This document shows positions 9,549 through 16,914 of a stretch of DNA of 22,320 nucleotides, piece after piece; positions within the stretch are counted from its first letter, which is position 1, and the number at the start of each line of letters is the position of its first letter. The notes under the pieces were generated by a model. That model was not told the origin of the DNA, ran no database searches, and saw only the letters and a program-made list of their open reading frames with translations. Made by a program: the position numbers and the translations under genes. This stretch comes from Mikrocytos mackini (Eukaryota; Endomyxa; Ascetosporea; Mikrocytida; Mikrocytiidae): contig JASNJN010000087.1 in assembly GCA_030180075.1 (NCBI GenBank), positions 1 to 22,320 on the forward strand, read 5' to 3'.

Positions 9549-10283
9549 TTAACCATTTTTGACTTCTTTGACCATAACATGTATTATTGCATTCTTATCC
9601 ATATTATGTCCGCGGTGTGAAGATTCGAATCTTTGTATAACTTTCTTTTTTTCATTGTATAGGATTATTGGTTTCTCCATTATTTCTGCCAATGGTCTCA
9701 GATGATATATATCACCATTCCCACCTAACAAAGCTTCTTTGATAATGTTATTAACTTGAACATCATCGTATGCTTTGGGCTCTGACATAGGATCCTTATC
9801 AATAGTTGCGTAGTCTTTTTGGAATTTTAAAATCTTCTTCTTATCGCCGTATTTAACTGTATTTAATTCATTGTATAAATTCTCAGTGAATTTATATTTT
9901 CTGTCTATAGCACTGATGATTCCATTCCCAATGTTTGAAATGATGTTCTCATTAATGGTTGTCATAATTCGGGATGTCATTTGTATTGACAAGTTTTTTG
10001 AAAGCCCGTTTAGTATGTTAGACATTTTTGATGGACCGGATTCTTTAATCACAATATACGGGTCGTTTCCGTTTTTAATCTGCCCTGGGAATTTGTCTTC
10101 TGATCGTATGTTTTCATTAAAAGCATCTTCAAGTCCCTTTACGTCATACTCTTTGAAACTTATTGTAGTTGTTGTCGTTGTTTCTGGTCTAGTTTCTTCT
10201 CGTAAATCTATTTTGTAATTTCCCCCATTTCTTTTATCATGGTCTTTAAATTTAGGGTTTTTATAATCATCGCTTGATTCCAC
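9549..10283 (-). CDS. OTU-like segment of the SecA-like gene (partial)
   Basis: About 244 residues beginning at GTG in open frame. The N-terminal half is charged and low in recognisable motifs. The C-terminal part, about 183-220, reads LLGGNGDIYHLRPLAEI and then KPIILYNEKKKVI. This is the GG-x-E-x-x-x-LAE plus I-x-V-Y-N pattern typical of OTU-family cysteine peptidases (deubiquitinases). I cannot find the catalytic Cys box upstream, nor a clear His-aromatic pair after IIHVMV, so it may be inactive, truncated or only OTU-related. It stops at TAA 9549, and the frame continues directly into the last segment. Confidence 0.5.
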   Translation of the reverse strand: MESSDDYKNPKFKDHDKRNGGNYKIDLREETRPETTTTTTISFKEYDVKGLEDAFNENIRSEDKFPGQIKNGNDPYIVIKESGPSKMSNILNGLSKNLSIQMTSRIMTTINENIISNIGNGIISAIDRKYKFTENLYNELNTVKYGDKKKILKFQKDYATIDKDPMSEPKAYDDVQVNNIIKEALLGGNGDIYHLRPLAEIMEKPIILYNEKKKVIQRFESSHRGHNMDKNAIIHVMVKEVKNG

Positions 10284-10288
10284 GGGTT

Positions 10289-11086
10289 TTAGATAAGACC
10301 CGAATTCCGAATAAAACCTGTAAAATCCAATCTTAGGAAAAGTGTTTCAAATGCTGCCCTCATAACTGAGAATATAAGAAAAGACGCAAGTGTTTCTTTG
10401 GGATTTCTTTTTGCAGCTTTTGTCATTTTCTCAACCAAAGATTCAGCAAGTGTTGTTACGCCATTCTTTAATGATCCTTGCCACAACGCTTTCTTATATT
10501 TTCCTGACATAGTGATAATATCGGTGCCATTGTTTATCACCTGGTCTTCGAAGTTGTTATTTGCATTTTTGTTATCTATTTCAATTGAGTTGAGGATGAT
10601 CTCGTTTCCATTGTACTTGTTGCTAAGTATTTTGTAAGTTGTGTCGTTAGAAGCTCTTTGTATGAAAGATTCAATGTTATTTCCAATACTTTTGTCCAAA
10701 ATCATATTAATACCATTGTTTAATATTGTAGTAGCCATAGTTACCCCGGCGATTTTCAGTCCTATTTTCACACAATGCATATACTTCCCCGATTGTTTCA
10801 GAAATTCGGATGCCTTTTGTATTTTGAAGGGAGCTCTGAGTATCATTACCACAACTGAACTAGCTTTAGAAATTCCATAGTTTAACCAACTGAATTCCCT
10901 TGTTTGTATTGTCTTAATTCCATATAAAATATCTGACACTCCTTCCTGGATTAAACAGCCGCCTACAAATGAGCCTAATCCCCATGTGCTTCCCATCACC
11001 AAACTCCAATTAAAATTTGTACTGTACCGAGCAAAACAAGGCCTAAACAGCGGGCCATGGTATATCGGGTCGTTCCTGGATGCCAA
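10289..11086 (-). CDS. Hydrophobic segment downstream of SecA core (partial)
   Basis: About 265 residues in a different frame from its neighbours, overlapping the preceding segment by 44 bp. It starts at TTG. Glycine- and hydrophobic-rich stretches lie near residues 28-50 (VMGSTWGLGSFVGG), 75-95 and 108-125, with Asn-rich polar sequence after them. A phrase GVSDILYG followed by FSWLNYGISKASS resembles, in my memory only, segments downstream of SecA or ankyrin regions in large arthropod and symbiont toxin-like proteins. I do not assign a function. Frame shifts at both ends cancel each other, so the neighbours on either side share one frame. Confidence 0.5.
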   Translation of the reverse strand: MASRNDPIYHGPLFRPCFARYSTNFNWSLVMGSTWGLGSFVGGCLIQEGVSDILYGIKTIQTREFSWLNYGISKASSVVVMILRAPFKIQKASEFLKQSGKYMHCVKIGLKIAGVTMATTILNNGINMILDKSIGNNIESFIQRASNDTTYKILSNKYNGNEIILNSIEIDNKNANNNFEDQVINNGTDIITMSGKYKKALWQGSLKNGVTTLAESLVEKMTKAAKRNPKETLASFLIFSVMRAAFETLFLRLDFTGFIRNSGLI

Positions 11087-13370
11087 ATGTTAATTTCAAT
11101 CCTTGTTTCCTAAGTATATCAAGTTCTTCTTCCAACTTATTAGAGTCTTTTCCCAACGCCGTATCAAAAGAAACGGTGTGTACGATATAATCATCCTCTT
11201 TATTGTTTCTTTGCAAATCCCTCAAACTTGAAATCGTTTTTGAAATCAATTCTTCATAGACCATCATCATATTTATCTTATTTGCTACCTGATTCGATAA
11301 GTCTGTACTTTTAGCTCCTTTAGCTACTAATAGGTTCAAAGTCATAACCTGGGGAATGTAATGATCCTTAATGATTTTATGAGCCGTTTTAAGTTCATCA
11401 ATAACTAACTGTATTTTATCTTTGCTATTACACAAATAACAATTTGGTTCGTTCGGACAATGTCCTGATTCATCAATAGTACTACTAACATAGTCTTTAC
11501 ACGTGTCGACTTTCAGCATAGAAAGTGCTTTGTAATAATAAGCATGGACTGCAACCTTACTATCAATTCCTGTGGCCTTGTTGAAACATTCTATAGCCAT
11601 GTAATATTTCTCCTTCTCTATGTAATGATTTCCTTTCAATATAAAGTAGTAGGGATCTTTAATGTAATCTGAAGATGATTTTATTTGGTCCTCAAACTTA
11701 TAAAACAACTGTATTGAATCTTTATAATTTAGAGCCAACATGTCTATTTCCTTGGCGTTTTCTGTTAACCATAACCCCCACTGTTCGTCTAACCCCATAA
11801 TATCAAACTTGTATTCTTCGTAATCTATTTTGAATTTTTTGATTAGGTTTTTTTTTAATTCCATGTAATTCTCATACAAACAGTTTTTGTACTTCATTAT
11901 TTTTACTTGCTCGTGTGAATTCTTCATGTCCTTCGCATATGTATCTTGTTTTTCCTTTCTGTAATCATCTAGGGAATCATGGGTTTTGCTATATGCGATA
12001 ATCATAGACGTGCCATTCATACCTTGTCGACTAGTTCTTCCAATATTTTGGTGCTCTATTCTATTATTACCAGGAAGAAAAGTTATCAAAACATGTAGGC
12101 CTCCCAATCTTTCTACATCTTCTGTTGTGGAAAAATCTGTCCCCCTGCCTGAAATATTGGTCGCAACTACCACCTCGCCAGATCCTATGGTAGATTTGCT
12201 AAATTTCCCCTTTCCATTGTAAATAAACACTTTATCTTTATCGTGAAGTTTCTTAAGTATGTTGTATAGATTTATAGAATCATCCAGATACTTTGTAATC
12301 AACAAAACTCCCCTTCCTGTTTTTAGCTTTCGGAATGTATTACCAATAATTACCTCTACCCATTGGTCCACATCCCCTATAAGTTTGTTTTTAAGTCTCT
12401 TGCTTGTATATTTTGCATTGTGTTGCTCGTGTTTGATTTCTTTTTTGGAAAAGGTTGGAATAGCTAAAAAGTTTACGTTGTAAGTGTCCTTCAAGAATTG
12501 TACGGAACTCTTTTCTCCAATCGTTCCTGTTAATCCATATATTGAACTGCCATATTTAAGAAAATAGCCAACATTACTAACATAATCCACAACTATAGAA
12601 GAATTTGTTAGTTGAAGTCCTTCCTTCATTTCCAAATATTGGTTTAAACCATGCTCAAAATTCCTTGCCAATTGGAATTCGCCTGTGTTGTTGTAGTCTA
12701 TAGGGACAATTTTCCCATCTTCTACTGTATAAACTTTATCTCTGGTCATGTTTGTTTTGGCACTTATAGCACTTTCGATCCAATAATGTAGTTGTCGCGA
12801 GATGAAGCTTCTTAAATGGTTTGGCACAGTTATAAATGGATACCTATCATTTATAATCCATTTTTCTTTAGGCAACTCTTCCTTACGCTTTTTTTTAACT
12901 TGGATTTCAAGATCCGATAATGGATACTTATCTTCGATATCTTTAATTTCTTTTTCAAGTTGTTCATCGGAAATTTCTTGTTGTGTATGTCTTTTGACGA
13001 CATTTTCAGTCTCCTTTTTCCTATTTTTGTAACTTTCTTGTTTTATAATATCATCTTCAATCATGCTAATTTTGCTATTCAAAGAGGAATATGAATTATA
13101 CTCTTCGATATCCGGGCTTTTTAAAATTCTTGTTAATTTTAACATGTGTTCAGTTGTATGTTTGATGAAGAAGTTGTAAAGATTTTCAATTTTTTCAAGC
13201 ATCTCTTCGTTTTCTGGAAACTCTTCCAGGCTTATCACATTTCCCTCGTCGTCTATTTTGAAGTCAACCTTTGCATAGAAATTCTGACCCTCGAATCCTT
13301 TTAAATTATAAACTATTCGTTTCTTAAGAAGTGAAATATGAGCCCAAATTGCTGCATATACGAGATTCAA
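11043..13370 (-). CDS. SecA-like PPXD, NBD2 and TPR-like region, partial
   Basis: About 775 residues in the same frame as NBD1. A charged helical stretch rich in Lys and Glu fills residues 60-165. The preprotein cross-linking domain lies at about 170-275, with VYTVEDGKIVPID and HGLNQYLEMKEGL. IYGLTGTIG at about 276-284 matches the SecA GMTGTA motif. NBD2 at about 330-460 has ATNISGRGTDF, LGGLHVL and IGRTSRQG, the last being the arginine-finger block. A TPR-like repeat (YYMAIECFNKATGID) lies near 580-595, then a cysteine cluster CPNEPNCYLC near 638-647. The wing and scaffold domains are not obvious to me. The frame runs out at 11043 and overlaps the next segment in another frame. The first codon is TTG in open frame and is not a start. 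Confidence 0.9.
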   Translation of the reverse strand: MNLVYAAIWAHISLLKKRIVYNLKGFEGQNFYAKVDFKIDDEGNVISLEEFPENEEMLEKIENLYNFFIKHTTEHMLKLTRILKSPDIEEYNSYSSLNSKISMIEDDIIKQESYKNRKKETENVVKRHTQQEISDEQLEKEIKDIEDKYPLSDLEIQVKKKRKEELPKEKWIINDRYPFITVPNHLRSFISRQLHYWIESAISAKTNMTRDKVYTVEDGKIVPIDYNNTGEFQLARNFEHGLNQYLEMKEGLQLTNSSIVVDYVSNVGYFLKYGSSIYGLTGTIGEKSSVQFLKDTYNVNFLAIPTFSKKEIKHEQHNAKYTSKRLKNKLIGDVDQWVEVIIGNTFRKLKTGRGVLLITKYLDDSINLYNILKKLHDKDKVFIYNGKGKFSKSTIGSGEVVVATNISGRGTDFSTTEDVERLGGLHVLITFLPGNNRIEHQNIGRTSRQGMNGTSMIIAYSKTHDSLDDYRKEKQDTYAKDMKNSHEQVKIMKYKNCLYENYMELKKNLIKKFKIDYEEYKFDIMGLDEQWGLWLTENAKEIDMLALNYKDSIQLFYKFEDQIKSSSDYIKDPYYFILKGNHYIEKEKYYMAIECFNKATGIDSKVAVHAYYYKALSMLKVDTCKDYVSSTIDESGHCPNEPNCYLCNSKDKIQLVIDELKTAHKIIKDHYIPQVMTLNLLVAKGAKSTDLSNQVANKINMMMVYEELISKTISSLRDLQRNNKEDDYIVHTVSFDTALGKDSNKLEEELDILRKQGLKLTFGIQERPDIPWPAV

Positions 13371-13412
13371 ATGATCCAGAGATGGTATTGATGAGGATAA
13401 CTTTAAAAGGGT

Positions 13413-13916
13413 TTATTTTTCATCAATAAACATATTATCAACCTCATCTATTATGGCAACACTGGTTCTAATAATATCCCGCATGTTATTTTTGTTCTTT
13501 GTTACATCAACTATGTAATCTCTTTGGAAATTAGGAAGAGTTCCATAAATTATTGGGTATTTCGTATAAAATTCTTTCAAAGTTCTGCCTACAATTGAGT
13601 TATTGTTTCCTGTAACTATTCCAAATGCTCTATAGAATTCGTGGAAATTGTTTCCATCTCTTATTGTTAATTCTTCCGAGAATGAAATTATATGTACTCT
13701 CTGCTTACAATATACTGCATTGTAGACCGCTAATATAGCAATTATCAAAGACTTTCCTTCTCCTGCCTTTATTTCTGAAATGATTCCTTCATTGTCCGAG
13801 CTGATGATCATAAAAAGAATGCTTAGTATTTGAACACTTCTGGGAGTCTTGTTCATAGTTAACTCTAATATGTAAGATGTCACGGTCAGAAAATGTTCAA
13901 GATGATCAGAATTCAA
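13413..13916 (-). CDS. SecA-like NBD1 (DEAD-like ATPase core), partial
   Basis: Contains the SecA nucleotide-binding domain 1 signatures. A Walker A loop, AGEGKSL, lies at about residues 48-58. IIYGTLPNFQRDYI matches the SecA YGTNNEFGFDYLRD block. AIIDEVDNMFIDE at about 153-165 is the Walker B/DEVD box. The first codon used here is TTG and the frame is open upstream to the 10 bp duplication, so the segment really begins near 14033. It stops at a TAA (13415-13413) two codons after the DEVDNMFIDE box. The frame is open again directly beyond, with sequence that fits the region between DEVD and the cross-linking domain. In bacterial SecA this domain binds and hydrolyses ATP to push proteins through SecYEG. 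Confidence 0.85.
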   Translation of the reverse strand: MNSDHLEHFLTVTSYILELTMNKTPRSVQILSILFMIISSDNEGIISEIKAGEGKSLIIAILAVYNAVYCKQRVHIISFSEELTIRDGNNFHEFYRAFGIVTGNNNSIVGRTLKEFYTKYPIIYGTLPNFQRDYIVDVTKNKNNMRDIIRTSVAIIDEVDNMFIDEK

Positions 13917-14033
13917 CAGGTTGCTTTTAAGACAGATTTCGTCTTTGGTTTTGTATTTCTTTGAGTAGGTTTTTATTGTTTCTTCTATATCCTTAAAAAG
14001 ATTCTTTAGTTTTTCTTTTTTGTTATTAAATTT

Positions 14034-14053
14034 ATTAAAGTTGATTAAAGTTG
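14034..14053 (+). repeat. Exact 10 bp tandem duplication that shifts the frame
   Basis: attaaagttg occurs twice in a row (14034-14043 and 14044-14053). It lies exactly where the frame of the upstream helical segment ends and the frame of NBD1 begins. Ten bases is one more than a multiple of three, so the duplication alone explains the shift. Confidence 0.9.
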
Positions 14054-15360
14054 ATTCGTACGTTGAGTAGGTTCCTTTGTATATTATTAAATTTTCCGTA
14101 AATAGTTTCGGCTATATTTTTATCTATATTATTCCTGTCTGATATAAGCTTTAGTAATTCTGTGTCATCATAAGTAATTTGTTTTCCGAATGTATAATCA
14201 GACGCATATATTTGTGCCATTTCACTCCATTTATTATGTTCGACACAACTTAGAACTTCAAGGATATCTCCACACTCCTCATATGTAAGCTCAAATTCAA
14301 AAAGAATTTCCATTAAACCATAGTAGTTTTTAAACACTTTATCGCAATCATTTGTATAAGCGCAATTTTGAGTAGTTTTTTGTAGAAAAGCTAAAAGTCG
14401 GATTTCCTTATAATTATTTGGATGTATTATTTCGTAGTTTATGTTGTTTTTATCAAGCCCGTATCCATTTTCTTCTGAAGATATTTTATAGAATGATTCT
14501 AATACCGTTTCTACAAGTTTGTCTTCTATTCCATTTAAATCTGAAATTTCATCTATCATGTTAAAATCGGCAGATAAGTCTATGCAAACGTTGTATAGAC
14601 CCAAATTATTAACGATGAATTCAACGATTTCTTTTAATTTCAATAAATCTGTTTTATCGTTTGTCTGTTTGAAATGTCTAATGTTCATAGTCGTTAATAT
14701 TTCCTTCATGCTTAATTTTGAATCAGCTAGTTTACGTAGTTGAACATCATGAACAAATATATTTGCCTCATCTTTGCCAATTGGTGTTACAATAGTTAAT
14801 ACATACTTTAAATAATGATATCGAAGCTCATTTTTGATGTTCATTTTTTCTTCTAAGATGTTTTTAAGTAATGGTGCAGCATGTTCCAGTTTAGATAAGA
14901 TTTCCAATGATTCGATAAATACCTGAGTATTCTTTGCATCATTAAATATCTCTGGTGATATTCCTGCAAAAAAAGTAAAGATAGTTTTAAACTCTTCCTC
15001 TTCTTCAAATTTTTGGAATATACTTGTAATTTTCAATTCTATATTAGTAGTAAGAGTATCGTTAGTATCATTAAATAGATTTTGGTATAGACTTGTAATG
15101 AATGTTGTAGCCCATGTGTAAAATCCTTTTTCTTTTAAAGTGCCAATGTTTAAAATCTCGCTGTCTATTCTGCTTTGATAGGTTAATATCATATGGTTCA
15201 ACATAAGAATTTCTTCAAATAAGGGAATTGTGAAATATTCCACTATTGAAAATGATTGAGTTGTGTTGGCTTTTTCTTCTATAACTTGAATAGTTTGTCT
15301 CAGAATATATTGTCGAAGTGTTTCTGTAAAGTGTACCCCGTTTAAGTATGATTTTAACAT
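14035..15360 (-). CDS. Second helical segment of the SecA-like gene (partial)
   Basis: Opens with an ATG at 15360, but the same frame is already open from 15516, directly after an in-frame TAA, so coding continuity with the preceding segment is likely. The 441 residues are acidic and helical, with no known domain that I recognise. The frame closes at 14035 inside an exact 10 bp tandem duplication (14034-14043 and 14044-14053). The duplication shifts the frame, and the downstream SecA frame is open from there on. The segment probably forms part of a long helical N-terminal region ahead of the ATPase core. Confidence 0.6.
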   Translation of the reverse strand: MLKSYLNGVHFTETLRQYILRQTIQVIEEKANTTQSFSIVEYFTIPLFEEILMLNHMILTYQSRIDSEILNIGTLKEKGFYTWATTFITSLYQNLFNDTNDTLTTNIELKITSIFQKFEEEEEFKTIFTFFAGISPEIFNDAKNTQVFIESLEILSKLEHAAPLLKNILEEKMNIKNELRYHYLKYVLTIVTPIGKDEANIFVHDVQLRKLADSKLSMKEILTTMNIRHFKQTNDKTDLLKLKEIVEFIVNNLGLYNVCIDLSADFNMIDEISDLNGIEDKLVETVLESFYKISSEENGYGLDKNNINYEIIHPNNYKEIRLLAFLQKTTQNCAYTNDCDKVFKNYYGLMEILFEFELTYEECGDILEVLSCVEHNKWSEMAQIYASDYTFGKQITYDDTELLKLISDRNNIDKNIAETIYGKFNNIQRNLLNVRINFNQL

Positions 15361-15516
15361 AATACTTGAGAAGATATAGTCATATACTTCGTATTCGCAA
15401 AGTGTATCGATTAATCTGTTAAATTTGCCCTGAGTTGTTAATATTGCAAATTTAATTTTCGTTTGATTTTGTGAATAATCTTCGTATAAAATTTTTATTA
15501 TTATTTTTGTTCTCCC

Positions 15517-16758
15517 TTAACGCTCTCCTCTTTCAAGTCTACTATGCTTTTTTTGAGTTTCAAATTCGGTTAATAAGTCAGGGGAAAAAGTGCTGATCTT
15601 AAAGCTGTCCCAACTTTGTAATTGATTTAGTATGCTAGTTGGAACAATGTTAATAAATGTATCTGCACAATGTAAGAATAACGCCCTGTTATTTGTTATG
15701 TAAAGAAGTGTCTTTAGAAGGTTCTTTTTTGATGCATAATAAGATATGATATTGAGAATACCACAGTTGTATGATTTAGACCAGTTTAATAGTAAATCGT
15801 CATTTACATAACCTAACCCGGTATCTAATTCTAATGCAGCCATTCTGTCCAGTAGAACAACAACAACTTGTGATTCTATGTCTATATCATTGTCTTTGAT
15901 GTATATTTGGAAATCTATTTCGGCCAAATGGAAAGCTTTGGTATTATGGCGATATAGTTCCAGAATTAATAGCCTCGTTTCCTTCCTTATGTATCTCCTG
16001 TATAGTTTATCTAAGAATAATGCTTGGAACTTTGTGAGCATTGATTCTGACTTCAAGAACAGTTTCAGATGTAAAATATTTAATATCGCCTCTTTTTCTT
16101 TGTCATAATGTTTTTGTATTCTGATAAAGGGAACGTTAAAACTATACATGCGAACGATAATTTCGTTTTGTTCTTGGTTAGTGATTTTATTCATCGATTC
16201 CAAGACATTTTGATATTCGTAAAGATCAGCTACGGCGGAATAGTTGTTAATGATATATAGAATCATGTGAAAATAAAGTGAACTTATTCTGAGTATGTTC
16301 TTGGTTAAATTTATAATGGTCTTAAGTGCTTGAAGGATTTGTAAGTCGTTCATGTTCTGCTGTAATTCAAACAATACCAAATAGTTTGTCATCATATGTG
16401 GATATTCGTGAATGGTGTGATGACAAGTATGTCTGTATTTGTCAACCTTGTCAAAATAAGGTATAACTTCTTTAAAACTATGATCCTCCTGTATCATAAA
16501 TTGGTATTCCCATTTCGCAAATTGAGAAAACATCTTGACTGTTGAAGTGCTTCCGTTATATTCTGTCAAGTTTTCATCATCTTTGTTCAATCCTATATGG
16601 GAAAGTTTCCATATAAATTTACGATATACACGAAAAGAAACTATGCTATTATAGTCCTTCAGTATTAGATCGCTCTCTTTTAACAGTAGCTGTTCAATCT
16701 GGATGTCTTTCATCTTCTCTATTTGGGTTGCAAGAAACTCACTCACAAGCTCGTTCAC
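15517..16758 (-). CDS. N-terminal helical segment of the SecA-like gene (partial)
   Basis: About 413 residues, strongly helical by composition (Leu, Ile, Glu, Lys) with no motif I can name. The frame is open upstream of 16758 right into the LTR at 16777, and the first codon is GTG, so this is not a natural start: the true N-terminus lay further upstream and was removed by the retrotransposon. It ends at a TAA (15519-15517). The frame then stays open for 52 more codons with coding-like composition and joins the next segment in the same frame. I read both as one protein region upstream of the SecA motor. Confidence 0.6.
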   Translation of the reverse strand: MNELVSEFLATQIEKMKDIQIEQLLLKESDLILKDYNSIVSFRVYRKFIWKLSHIGLNKDDENLTEYNGSTSTVKMFSQFAKWEYQFMIQEDHSFKEVIPYFDKVDKYRHTCHHTIHEYPHMMTNYLVLFELQQNMNDLQILQALKTIINLTKNILRISSLYFHMILYIINNYSAVADLYEYQNVLESMNKITNQEQNEIIVRMYSFNVPFIRIQKHYDKEKEAILNILHLKLFLKSESMLTKFQALFLDKLYRRYIRKETRLLILELYRHNTKAFHLAEIDFQIYIKDNDIDIESQVVVVLLDRMAALELDTGLGYVNDDLLLNWSKSYNCGILNIISYYASKKNLLKTLLYITNNRALFLHCADTFINIVPTSILNQLQSWDSFKISTFSPDLLTEFETQKKHSRLERGER

Positions 16759-16777
16759 ATTTTTGTTGGCTAGGTAT

Positions 16778-16875
16778 TGTAAAGATCTGTAATTCTATTG
16801 AAAAATTAAAATATTAAAAAATAGAATTAGTTAAAACTGACATTAAAAGCGGGGGCTTATAATCCTCTTACAACA
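16778..16875 (-). repeat. 3' LTR, 98 bp
   Basis: In element orientation it runs TGTTGTAAGAGG to GATCTTTACA, with TG...CA ends. It is preceded by the polypurine tract. A TATAAG motif lies about 16 bases in and could serve as the TATA box of the promoter copy. It abuts the open frame of the SecA-like gene at 16777. Confidence 0.88.
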
Positions 16876-16889
16876 TCTCCCCTTCCCCC
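16876..16889 (-). promoter_or_regulatory. Polypurine tract
   Basis: On the minus strand this is GGGGGAAGGGGAGA, directly against the start of the 3' LTR. It is the expected primer for plus-strand DNA synthesis. Confidence 0.85.
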
Positions 16890-16914
16890 GAGCTTTTATG
16901 TCATTGTCATTTCC

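Larger units (their letters stand above)
8203..16777 (-). pseudogene. Giant SecA-like multidomain gene, broken into seven segments
   Basis: Seven long minus-strand segments follow one another from 16777 downwards with almost no gaps. Most of them begin at GTG or TTG codons inside open frame, so they are pieces and not separate genes. The order is helical region, SecA NBD1, cross-linking domain, NBD2, TPR-like stretch, hydrophobic segment, OTU-like segment and an unknown tail. The breaks are TAA codons in frame at 15517, 13413 and 9549, a 10 bp duplication at 14034-14053, and two opposite frame changes near 11043-11086 and 10283-10320. SecA is the ATPase motor of bacterial protein export; what such a protein does in an animal nucleus-encoded setting is unknown. 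The long frames between breaks suggest recent decay or assembly error. The upstream end is cut by the LTR element. Confidence 0.7.

Noticed and set aside
15430-15521. A GT...AG pair that could be an intron removing the TAA at 15517
   Set aside because: Splicing there leads to a new stop within a few codons, while the unspliced frame across the region looks coding throughout.
7968-16758. Reading the seven segments as separate bacterial genes in an operon
   Set aside because: Their first codons are mostly GTG or TTG inside already open frame, there are no ribosome-binding sites, SecA domains are split between segments, and the surroundings hold eukaryotic transposons.
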